A stretch of DNA of 38,889 nt from Bacilli bacterium (GTDB taxonomy: Bacteria > Bacillota_I > Bacilli_A > RFN20 > CAG-826): NCBI GenBank assembly GCA_017450325.1, contig JAFSVB010000127.1, positions 1 through 38,889 on the forward strand, read 5' to 3'. The notes beneath the pieces are model-generated. The model ran no database searches, was not told the DNA's origin, and worked only from the letters and a program-made list of their open reading frames with translations. How positions within the stretch are numbered: position 1 is the stretch's first letter; each line of letters starts with the position of its first letter. Shown here one piece after another: positions 16,003 through 26,100 of this stretch. A program made the position numbers and the translations under genes.

Positions 16003-16203
16003 GGTCATTCTCCTGTCGAATAAGATGTGCTTAGGGGAATGATAGTTTTTGCCGATGGTTTTGTCACGCGTCATTTGCGTGCGCGTAAAGGAGGCGAATC
16101 GTTTAAAAAAGGTCCATTTTCGTAAAAATCCGCGCAAAGGGCCATTGAATTGTTTTTATGACGGGGCTCGAGCATTTGAATTTCTTTTTGGGCACATCCC
16201 GAT

Positions 16204-16247
16204 AAAAGGCCTTTTCTTGAGGTTTAGGAGGCGTTTTCACATATAAT
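16204..16247 (+). promoter_or_regulatory. Promoter and palindrome of the LRR gene
   Basis: TTGAGG (16217-16222) and TATAAT (16242-16247) with a 19-base spacer, 23 bases before the ATG. The perfect palindrome AAAAGGCCTTTT (16204-16215) abuts the -35 and could be an operator. The rest of the region 16003-16203 shows no gene. Confidence 0.5.
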
Positions 16248-16270
16248 TAGGGGACAGGAGCATTAGGACA

Positions 16271-17746
16271 ATGATGAACGATGTGACTTGCCCGCGGTGC
16301 GGTGAAGGAAACTCCAAGGAAACGAAGCGTTGCTGGAAATGTGGTAAATTCCTTTCAGACGACCCCAAAGAAGAGTTCATCATTGATGGCGACTGCTTGA
16401 TTTCCTATAACGGCAAAGCGGAGTTCGTCCGCATCCCCGATGGCATCGTCCGCATCCAAGAACAAGCTTTTGCCCATTGCGCATTTTTAAAGGAAGTACA
16501 GTTTCCCGAAGGGCTCGAGCGCATCGATGATTATGCGTTTGAAGACTGCGCTAGCCTGCAATCCATCCGCTTGCCTGACTCCTTCTGCCATCTCGGCCTC
16601 GCCTGCTTCCGCGGCTGCTCATCCTTAGAAGAAATCACCTTAAGCCAAGAACTTCGCCATATTGCCTCGATGGCTTTTGCGAACTGCACATCCTTGCGCA
16701 TCATTCACCTAGGACCGAGCATCTCCAGCATCGGGATCGCCGCATTCTCAAAATGCACGAGCCTAACCGACATCGACGTATCGGAAGACGGGCTCTCCCT
16801 TTTCATCTACGGGCAAGCATTTGAAGACTGCTCCTCCCTTGAGGAAATCGTCTTTCCAAATAGGGTTCGAAACGCGCACGAATTTGCCTTTCAAAGGTGC
16901 AAACGCCTCAGGAGAGTCATCTTCCAAAGCGAATACGGGCATTTCAAAAAAGAATGTTTTGCCCATTGCGAACGCTTGCAGGAAATCCATTTGCCCACGC
17001 AATGCGAGGATCTTGGCATCGGCATGTTCCTAGGATGTGCCTCGCTGCGCCACGTCGATTTGCCCGTCCGAGTTCAGTTGATTCCCGCTTATATGTTTGC
17101 AGGTTCTTCTATCGAAAGCATTCAACTGCCACCATCCATCCAATGGATCGATGAGGGCGCCTTTGCAAACTGCACATCGCTTCCTAGTATCGACATTCCG
17201 CAGAATGTCGTTGGCATTGGTCCCAAGGCTTTTTATGGCTGCCTATTCGAGCATGTGGCGTTGCCACAAGGGCTTAAGCATCTTGGGTATGGCGCCTTCG
17301 AGAACTGTGCGAGGCTTCAAGAAATCGCCTTGCCTCCCCTACTGGGTGAAGTCCCAGACGGCGCGTTCGCGGGTTGTGACTCCCTTTCTTCGGTTCAACT
17401 CGGCGAAGATATCAAGACGATTCAAGCACGCGCTTTTGCCTCATGCGTTTTCTTAAAAGAAATCGCCTTGCCAAAGCGCGTCACCAAAATCATGGATAAA
17501 GCATTCTCAGGGTGCGTCTTGCTAGAAAAAGTCATCTTCCCCAAGCTTCCTTTCGTCATTCGAAACGAGGCGTTCAGCGGTTGCTCCGCCTTGAAGGCCA
17601 TCGACCTGCGCCCGGGCATCAAAGCCATTGGGCCCAAAGCATTCAACGAATGTGCAGCATTAAAAGAAACGTGGCTACCTAAGAACGTGAAAAAACTTGA
17701 TTCTACCGCTTTCGATGCAGGCGTTGTCATTCACAAAGATACATAA
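16271..17746 (+). CDS. Zinc-ribbon BspA-like leucine-rich-repeat protein
   Basis: A 491-residue protein with no signal peptide or membrane segment. Residues 4-26 form a zinc ribbon (CPRCGEGN, then CWKCGKF). From about residue 45 to the end run about 17-18 BspA/LRR_5 repeats of about 22-24 residues, each with a core like AFAxCxxLxxIxLPxxLxxI (for example AFANCTSLRIIHL and AFSGCSALKAIDL). BspA-type repeats are usually on secreted adhesins; here the missing signal and the zinc ribbon point to a cytosolic binding scaffold. AGGAG and TAGGA motifs lie before the start. The convergent neighbour begins 22 bases after the stop with no terminator between them. Target unknown. Confidence 0.85.
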   Translation: MMNDVTCPRCGEGNSKETKRCWKCGKFLSDDPKEEFIIDGDCLISYNGKAEFVRIPDGIVRIQEQAFAHCAFLKEVQFPEGLERIDDYAFEDCASLQSIRLPDSFCHLGLACFRGCSSLEEITLSQELRHIASMAFANCTSLRIIHLGPSISSIGIAAFSKCTSLTDIDVSEDGLSLFIYGQAFEDCSSLEEIVFPNRVRNAHEFAFQRCKRLRRVIFQSEYGHFKKECFAHCERLQEIHLPTQCEDLGIGMFLGCASLRHVDLPVRVQLIPAYMFAGSSIESIQLPPSIQWIDEGAFANCTSLPSIDIPQNVVGIGPKAFYGCLFEHVALPQGLKHLGYGAFENCARLQEIALPPLLGEVPDGAFAGCDSLSSVQLGEDIKTIQARAFASCVFLKEIALPKRVTKIMDKAFSGCVLLEKVIFPKLPFVIRNEAFSGCSALKAIDLRPGIKAIGPKAFNECAALKETWLPKNVKKLDSTAFDAGVVIHKDT

Positions 17747-17768
17747 AATCTCCGCAAAACCTGAATGA

Positions 17769-19796
17769 TTATTTTATTTTCTTCCGAATTATGAGGATAT
17801 TTTTATCGTCGAGCCTACGGTAGGATAACTCGTCCACAAAAGAACGAACCATATCAATCCCAAGTCCTCCGGGCTCGCTTTCGTCTCGGGGCTTGCGGTA
17901 CGTCAAAGGATTAAAGGGGATGCCTTCGTCCACGAGGATGACGCAATAAGCATCCGCTTCTTTGCGGAGAATGAGACGGCCGGGGCTCTTCATTTGCGAA
18001 TAGAAGACGATGTTCGATACGAGCTCATCGAGAACCACCTGCATCAACGCGAGGTATTCGGGATCAACGCCAAGAAGACACTCGTCGATGAATGCGGCGA
18101 CCTTGCCCACTTCTTCTTTACGCGATTCAAAGGAAATCGTGCGTTCATACCCATAATCCAAGCACACGACGCAGGCATCGTCGCTTTGCTCGGCACCTTT
18201 TACGAATTCATTAACGCGGCACATCAAAATGGGAATCGCCTCTTTGCTTGGCAACTCCGGCACCTCGTTCATGGCGGCTTGGATACGTTGCCTGCCAAAA
18301 AGCTGGCCATCTTTATCCATCGCCTCGGAAACGCCATCGGTATAAAGAATCAGACGGTCGCCCTTGGATAAACGATATTCCTCTTGGACGAACTCGAAAT
18401 CCTCCACATATCCCAGCATGAAGTTCGGGTTCTCGTTCAGCGGGGTATAGACGCCATTATGACATAGGAAAGGCGTCTCGTGGCCGCAGTTCACATAGCG
18501 GAGAATGCCCGTGGATAATTCCAAAGTCGCGATGAAAGCGGTCACGAAGTATTCCTCGGAATTGTTCTCGCAAAGCGTCTTGTTCGCCCTGGCCACATCG
18601 AGCGTGGGCGTGATGGTGCGAAGCACCGCGCATGCCTTTGCCATGAAAAGCGCGGCAGGCACGCCCTTACCGGAAACGTCGCCGATGAAGAAACCGACAT
18701 GGTCCATATCGATTTCGAAATACCCATAAAGGTCCCCGCCTACTTCACGCGCGGGTTTCATGACGCCGTTTAATTCGAAATCCGGACCCGAAAGAGGCTT
18801 CTTAGGCACCATCGATTCCTGCAGTTTCTCGGCGAGCATGAGCTCCGCTTGATAACGCTCCTCCCTCTGCGATGCCTCATGAATGGCCCCAACGTAATCC
18901 TTGATCGCTTCTTGAACGGAATAAAAGGAATTGTTTAAGTCCGAAAGCTCGTCCAAGTATTTCGCTTTCGATGGGCTGAACTCGTCTTTCGCCGCGCCTT
19001 TTTTCATCGAGTCGACATAGCGCGTCGCCGAAAGGGAGATGGCATTAATCGGGCGGATTAAGAGCCTGCCGATCAAGAAATAGGTAATCGCCGAAAGAAG
19101 CGCCAAGGCGGACAAAGCCACGATCGCGTATTGCCACGAGAAGGTGGGCCACATGGAGTAGACAAAGGATTCTTTCGTCTCTTTGATAATCCAATATTCG
19201 TTGGTCACGCTTCCCGTGAGCTTGATGCCGCTGGTGAAAAAGCGTCCATAGCTCGGGTCCTCGATGGTCTGGCCATAGAAGTCCTCACCCATCATGAAAT
19301 CTTTACGACGAAAGAAGAAACCAACATAGGAGGACGTCTTTGGCGTCGTCCCCGTCGCGGAGCCGTAACTCAGGCAAATCGCGACGAAGCGATCCATGGC
19401 CGCATCGACATAATACACGGCAAGGTAATCCGTGGAATTGCCTAAGGTCGCCATGTTGAGCATGGACTCCAACGAGAGGTAAGGCATATCGCCACCCGTG
19501 TTAGAGAAGACGTCGCGGTATTCCATCTCCGCTTGGCTTCCAGGCTCTGGCAAGGTGGCGGGCTTGTTGCTTTCGTAAGCGTCCACCACCGACCCGCAGG
19601 CCATGTCGGCTTGGTCGGCCGAGATGTTGTTCTTTATGTCCACAAGGACCTCGCGGTCGGTGGCAACCGCATCCTGGTAGGCGGTGTTGTTCATCGTGAT
19701 CACGGCCCCGATATAGGCGCCGATTTCGATGAGAAAAACAGCCAGCAGTGTTGGTAATAGAATTTTAAATGTCAGGGATCTGCGGCGATTTTTCAT
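17769..19796 (-). CDS. Membrane sensor PP2C (SpoIIE/RsbU-type) phosphatase fused to an RsbW-like kinase
   Basis: A partner-switching protein of 675 residues. TM1 about 11-34, an extracytoplasmic sensor to about 220, TM2 about 222-244, HAMP about 245-300, PP2C about 315-548, HATPase about 555-672. The metal-binding Asp residues are D355 (EVGGD), D373 (GDVSGKG), D487 (YTDG) and D539/D540. The kinase part shows N-box D590/E591/N595, D623-G625 and GGLG 643-646. It would both dephosphorylate and phosphorylate STAS proteins, an unusual pairing of opposing activities. Its start overlaps the stop of the STAS gene (ATGA), so that protein is the expected substrate. Located at the end of the NRPS-STAS string. 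Confidence 0.9.
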   Translation of the reverse strand: MKNRRRSLTFKILLPTLLAVFLIEIGAYIGAVITMNNTAYQDAVATDREVLVDIKNNISADQADMACGSVVDAYESNKPATLPEPGSQAEMEYRDVFSNTGGDMPYLSLESMLNMATLGNSTDYLAVYYVDAAMDRFVAICLSYGSATGTTPKTSSYVGFFFRRKDFMMGEDFYGQTIEDPSYGRFFTSGIKLTGSVTNEYWIIKETKESFVYSMWPTFSWQYAIVALSALALLSAITYFLIGRLLIRPINAISLSATRYVDSMKKGAAKDEFSPSKAKYLDELSDLNNSFYSVQEAIKDYVGAIHEASQREERYQAELMLAEKLQESMVPKKPLSGPDFELNGVMKPAREVGGDLYGYFEIDMDHVGFFIGDVSGKGVPAALFMAKACAVLRTITPTLDVARANKTLCENNSEEYFVTAFIATLELSTGILRYVNCGHETPFLCHNGVYTPLNENPNFMLGYVEDFEFVQEEYRLSKGDRLILYTDGVSEAMDKDGQLFGRQRIQAAMNEVPELPSKEAIPILMCRVNEFVKGAEQSDDACVVCLDYGYERTISFESRKEEVGKVAAFIDECLLGVDPEYLALMQVVLDELVSNIVFYSQMKSPGRLILRKEADAYCVILVDEGIPFNPLTYRKPRDESEPGGLGIDMVRSFVDELSYRRLDDKNILIIRKKIK

Positions 19797-20086
19797 TCCA
19801 AGGTGATTTGACGCTCAAATCCTGTTACGTGGAAAATCTCGCGGACGACGGCGTTGACGTTACGCACGATGACATGCTCTTTTCCGCCGAGTTTGCGGTT
19901 TTGCGAGAAGAGCAAGCGAAGGCCGGAAGAGGAAATGTATTGGAGCTCGCCGAAATCGAAGACGACGTCGGTGTAGCCTTCCTCTTCTTCAAGCGCGGCG
20001 CCAAGGTCACCCGAGGTGACGGTGTCCAAGCGCCCTTTGAGGGTGATATTGAGGGTCGTGCCCTCTTTCAGTTTCGAAATTTCCAT
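19793..20086 (-). CDS. STAS-domain anti-anti-sigma factor
   Basis: A 97-residue SpoIIAA/RsbV-like protein. The STAS core is ITLKGRLDTVTSGDL, VVFDFGELQYISSSGLRLL and a final helix region AVVREIFHVTGF. The serines at 52-54 in ISSSGL include the site that family kinases phosphorylate and PP2C enzymes reset. A full AGGAGG site lies before the ATG. It is 37 bases after the NRPS stop and overlaps the PP2C-kinase gene by 4 bases, so the three genes are probably one transcript. No anti-sigma or sigma factor gene is in the window; the binding partner may be the kinase domain of the next protein. Confidence 0.92.
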   Translation of the reverse strand: MEISKLKEGTTLNITLKGRLDTVTSGDLGAALEEEEGYTDVVFDFGELQYISSSGLRLLFSQNRKLGGKEHVIVRNVNAVVREIFHVTGFERQITLE

Positions 20087-20123
20087 GAATTATCCTCCTA
20101 AGTTGATTGGGTTATGGAAGCGG

Positions 20124-23100
20124 CTATTCGAAGAAGCCAAGGGTTGATAACGAAGAGATCGACCGCGCGAGGTAATTCGCATCGGTAATCGGCCACTTAT
20201 AGCCAAGACGGTATAGGGCCTTCACGGTGAAGGCATTGTCCGAGAGGATGTATTCTCTCGTAAGCGAATCCGAGGAATTATAGGAGATCAGGCAGCTGAC
20301 ATCCATGTTCCGCGATTCGTCTTTCATGAATTCCGATAACGTCGCGGAGAAGGTCGCGTCGTCCACCATGGCGATGGGATAGCCGAAATCATTCATCGCG
20401 GCGATGACGTCGCCAAGTTCGACCTCGTGGGAGTTCGCGCTGTGGAAGATGGTGTATTCCTTCGGCGTCTCAGCGAGGATCAGGATGGTCTTGGCCACCT
20501 CGTCGATCGGCGAGAAGTCGATGGTTTGGTCCGCCGCCGAGACGGGGAAGACGCCAAGCATCTTATAGGCGCGGATGCTCGCCATGAAATTGTTCGTGCC
20601 CGAGTTGACCTGGAATTCGCCATCGCGCGCCCTGCCCATCAAGTTGCCGACGCGGATGATCTTGCCTTCGAGGCCGCGGCTATTCACCGCGTCGATGATG
20701 GCTTGTTCCGCTTTGATCTTCGAGTTGATGTACTTGTTGTCGATGCTCTGGCCGAAGAAGATCTCGTTCTCGTGGATGCGGCGCTCTTTGGAGAACTTGC
20801 CGTTGACATTCTCACCCGCGACGGAGAGGGTCGATACCTGCACAAGGCGCGCCTTATGGGCAAGGGCGACCTCGATGAGGTTCTTCACGCCGCCGTAATT
20901 CACGCGCTCAATCGCGTCGGAGTTGGAGAAATGCTTCACCATCGCGGCGCAGTTGATAATGGCATCGAACTCGATGTCCTTGAGGTCCTCGAGGAGCTTT
21001 TCGCTGGTGACATCGGACTCCACGACTCGGACGCGCTGGGAAATCTTCTCTTCGAAGACGTCGTCGAAATAGTATTCCAGCAAGCCCTGCAATCGCTCGA
21101 GGCCGTTGATGTCTTTGTTGCCACGGACGAGAGCATAGACCTTCGCCTCGCCATGCTCAAGGAGTTCGTGCAAGACGTGGATGCCGAGGAATCCCGTGGA
21201 CCCCGTCAACAAAATGGAGCGGAATTTGCGGATATTTTTAGAAATATCGTCGACGAATTCCGTGCAGTTATGTTCTAGGCCTTCCGATGCCGCTTCCACT
21301 TCCTTCTCTTCGACTTCGACTTTCTTGGTGGAATTCACCATTGCGGCAAGGTCGATGACGGTCGGGTTATCGAAGACATCGGAATAGGAGATGTTCAAAC
21401 CTTTGCCAAGGGCGAGCATCGTCACCTTGGAGGCGCTTAAGGACGTGCCGCCGAGGTCGAAGAAATCGTCGTCGATGGAAAGCTCATCCACGCCGAGGAC
21501 GTGTTTGAAGATATCGAAGATCGCCTGCTGCGTTTCATTGCGCGGCAAACGGACGCCCCGCTTTTCTTCTTTCTGAACGACGGGGTCGGGCAAGGCTTTC
21601 TTATTCACCTTGCCGTTGTTGGTCATCGGGATGGTCTCGAGGTGCATGAAGACCTTCGGAATCATATAAGGCGTCAAGGTCTTGCCGAGGTGTTCTTTCA
21701 GAGCGCCCACCTCGATGGGTTCCTTGCTCAGATAATATCCGACGAGGAACTGACCCTCTTCCTTGGTTTCTTTGACCACGACGACGGCGCGGTTGAGACC
21801 CGGGAAGGTCTGCATGGCGTTTTCGATCTCGTCGAGCTCGACGCGAAGACCACGCAGCTTCACCTGGTTGTCCTTACGGCCGAAGAATTCGATGCGGCCA
21901 TCGTAATTGATGCGCGCGAGGTCGCCCGAGCGATAAGAATAGACGCCATGGAAATCGATGAATTTCTCTTTGGTGAGGTCATCGCGATGCACATAGCCAC
22001 GGGCGACGCCCTGGCCGCCGATCAGCAGTTCGCCAACCGCGCCAAAGGGGAGCCGACGGCCTTCCGCATCGATGATGAACGTCTTCACGTTGTTGAAGGG
22101 GAAGCCGATGGTAATGCGCGTACCCGTAACGGTATCCATGGTGCAGCTGACGGTCGCTTCCGTCGGGCCGTAGCCGTTATTAATGATGGCTTTCATGCCG
22201 CGCTCATGGGTTTTCTCAAGAATCGTGGCCGGAAGGGATTCCGCGCCGAGGTCGATGACGTTCAGGTTGCGGAAAGCTTCCATGACTTCCTCGATATCGA
22301 GGACGTTGTTCACGTAGCTCGGCGTCGTCGTGAGGATATCGACGCCGTATTTCTTCATCCTCTTGGCCAAGGCGACGGGATTCAGGATCTCGTCTTCGCT
22401 GGCGATCATGACACTTAGGCCGTTCGCAAGCGGGATGAATTCCTCCTGGATGGACAAGTCGAAGCTGAAGGAGGCCAGCGATGCGGCGACGCTTGCCGAT
22501 TCGACGTATTCCCGCGCGACGAGGTTGTGCGGCGTGCAAGAGACGTAGTTGGCGAGGCTATGATGCTCGATCATGACGCCTTTAGGCTTGCCGGTAGAGC
22601 CGGAGGTAAAGATGCAATACGCAAGGGCATCGCCATCGATTTTTACGTGCACGGGCTCCTTGCTTTCATTCGCGAGTATGTCTTCAAGGATCAAGAAAGC
22701 GACGGACCCGTATGTCGGTTTCTTCGCTTCGCAGAGGGCTCTGGTTGTCAAAACATACTTGGCTTCGGAGTCCTCGATGATATAGAGAATGCGCTCATCT
22801 GGGTAGGCGGGGTCGACGGGGACGAAGCATGCGCCGGACTTCATGACGCCTTCGCGGGCGACGTAGCCATTCGCGATGCGCGGAACCATGACGACCACTT
22901 TATCGTCCTTGCCTAAACCGAGCTTCAGCAAGGCGTTCGCGATTTGGTTCGTCCGTTCGTCGAATTGCTTATAGGTAAGTTCTTCGTCAATGCCCATCAC
23001 CGCGAGTTTGTCGGGATGGAGCTCAACCTGCTTCTCAAAGGCCTCAAGGTAAGTCTTCCACAAGATCGGTTCGTCCGTCTGGTTGTAGACATCCATTTCT

Positions 23101-26100
23101 TCCGCGGTGGTCTCGTCGATAAGCGGAACTTCCTTTAGGAGGTTTGCGTGCAGGAATCCCTGCGCGACCGTGTCGAAGAGGCGAGCGAAGTAGCGCGTCG
23201 TCTCCACGCGGAACAGGTTGGATGGATATTCGAAATGGAGGCGGAAGGCTTCCGGACCCTCCAAGCAGTCCACGGAGAAGTCGGCTTTGACCTCGTCGCC
23301 GTTTAGGTGGATGAGCTCGGCCTTCTCTCCTCCGATGGAATCGGGAAGGAAACCATCGCCTTGGTAGGCGAACATCACATCCGCCTTAACGCCGAAGTCA
23401 TGGCTGATTTCCGCGAAGGAGTAGAGGGTCTTTTGCTGGCTATCCTCGAGTTGCTTCGATAAGGCCTTCACGAAGTCGACGACCGATTGGTTCGGATCGA
23501 TCTTCGCATAGGCGGGAAGCGTCTTGACGAGCATGCAGACGCTGCGGGCGATGGCTGCGCTGTCGCGCCCAGAATAAATCGAGGTGAACAAGGCGTCCTC
23601 GTTGCCGTCCCATTTCGCGAGGGCAAAGGCGAATACGGCATTGAAGAATCCATTGAGATTCATGCCGTTTTTCTTCAAGAAAGCCTGCAAATCCCCCTTA
23701 TTTATCTTCAAATCGTAATCGTTCTCCAAAGGCTTTTCTTCTTTGGGGAGCTCATATTCTTTTCGCGGCAAGGCGACGCAGTCGACGCCATCGAGGAAGG
23801 AGGCATAATGGGCCTTCTGCGCTTCTTTCGCTTCTTTCGTCGCTTCCTTGCGCTCTTTCAAGGCAATCGCGAAACCATCCCTCTTCTCAGGGTCGATCTT
23901 CGCGCCGTGATAGGCTTTGTCGATGTCTTCCATCAAGACAGCCAAGGATGTGCCGTCGCTTGCGAGGTGATGGGTATCCAGGAAGAGGAAGTTCCCTTTC
24001 TCCGTCTCGTAAATGCGGGCCTGATAGAAAGGGCCTTTCATCAAGTCATAGGGCGTCAGCTTAAACGGTTCTTCCAGTTTCGGAAGGCGCTCGACGACGA
24101 CTTTGGCATCGAGCCTTGGAGCCATCCGCACATCGCCCGAAGCATCGGTGATGAGGTGTCCCTTGAGATAGGGGTGGGCATTGATCGCCTCGCGGATCGC
24201 GCTTTCTAGGCGAAAGAGGTCCACGCCCTTGCCGAGCTTATAAAGCAAAGGAATGTTATAGATGGTCGATGTCGGGTGGGAGAGGCATTCGACGTAAATG
24301 CCTTCCTGCGTCGCGGTAAGCGGATAATCCTCCAGCGTCTCGGACACTTCTTCTTCCGCATCCCCTGCCAAAGAGCAAAGGGCGCGGATTGTCGGATTCT
24401 CCTTGAGCTTGCCAATGCTAAGGTCAACGCCTAGCGCATCCGAAGCGAGGGTGATGAACTTGATGGAGGAGATGGACGTGAGGCCCGCGTTAAACAAATC
24501 CGCGGTGACGCTGACGTCGTAGCCGAGGACTTTCTTGGCCACGGCGAAGAGCTTCTCTTCTTTTTCTCCCTCAGGAGGAACGACTTCCGCCATCGAGGAT
24601 TGCAAGGTCGGGACGGGCAAGGCGCGTTTGTTGACTTTGCTATTCTGGTTTAAAGGGATGCGCTCGAGTTGCATCATCGCCTCAGGAACCATGTAGGGTG
24701 GCTTGCGCTCGCCGATGAATTTCTTGATGGCCTCGAGGTCGAGTTCGGTATCGCCGACGACATAGCCCGCCAAGAACGAGCCTCCGCTAGGCGCGGGATA
24801 GGCGTTGACGGTCGCGTCCTTGACGCCTGGGAAGTCGCGGATGACGCGCTCCACCTCGCTCATCTCGATGCGGAAGCCGCGGATCTTCACCTGGCCATCC
24901 TTACGGCCGATGAAGTCGACTTTGCCGTCTTTGAGGAAGCGGACGACGTCGCCCGTATAATACATTTTCTGCCACACGCCCCCCTCGAATGGATTTTCGA
25001 TGAAGGCTTTTTTGTTTTCTTCGGGGCGGTTCAAATAGCCGCGGGCAACCTGCGGGCCAGCCGCATAGAGATAGCCAGGGACGCCATAGGGAAGAGGACG
25101 CATCTTCTTGTCGAGGACATAGAGTTTGTTGATGGGGAAGCCCGCGCCGATAGGAACGCGGTGATATAGGCCATCCACGTCAAAGCCCGTGATGCAGATG
25201 GTGCATTCAGTCGGGCCATAGAGGTTGGAGAAACGGAAACGCGGCGGCTGGACTGGGACGAGTTTCTCGCCGCCGACCGCAAGCCACTCCAAGCTCGGGC
25301 AATCGTAGTCTTCCGCGAACTGGCGGCCGACCTGCGTCGTCATGAAGCCATGGGTGATGCCGTTATCGTTCAAATACTGGGCAAGGCGCGCGAGGTCAAG
25401 GCGCATTTCTTCGTCGATGACATACAAAGTCATGCCCGCAGTCGATGAGTTATAGACGTCGAACATCGACGCATCGAAGCCAAAGGAGGCATAAGCGAAG
25501 TATTTCTTACCCGGCTTAAGGTTGAACTCCTTGCGGCTATATTGCATGAAAGCGGAGATATTCCCACGCACGAGCTGCACGCCCTTAGGCTTGCCGGTGG
25601 AACCGGAGGTATAGAGCATGATGAAGAGATCTTCGGGCCGATATTGTGGACGGGGCAACCCTAAGGATGGAAGGGATGGAATCTCGTCGGTGAATAAGAC
25701 GGGGCCATGGTAATCGGTGATGCGGTCGATCAAATCGCGGTCGGCGATGAGCAACTTTGCTGCCGCATCGGTGATCATGAAGTTCAATCGCTCATCGGGG
25801 TAGCTCGGGTCTAGAGGCTGATAGCCGACGCCAGCCATCACGGCGCCGATCATGGAAAGCGGCATGTCGAGTGTGCGCTTGATCAGCAGGGAGACGACGT
25901 CATTTGGCTTTAGGCCATGCTGGATAAGGTAGTCGGCGATCTTACCCGAGATCTCCCCTACTTCTTTATAGGTGACTTTGTTTTCGCCCGCGACGAAGGC
26001 CAAGGTGTCTGGACGCTCATCGATATGGATTTGGATATCGGTCATCAGGTCGCGGTTTAGATCATATCCCGTAAGATCTTTCTCGTTGAACTTAAGAAGG

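Noticed and set aside
20427-22418. Long plus-strand frames (283 and 305 codons) inside the NRPS
   Set aside because: Antisense to well-defined reductase, T and A domains; no ribosome site or domain supports them.
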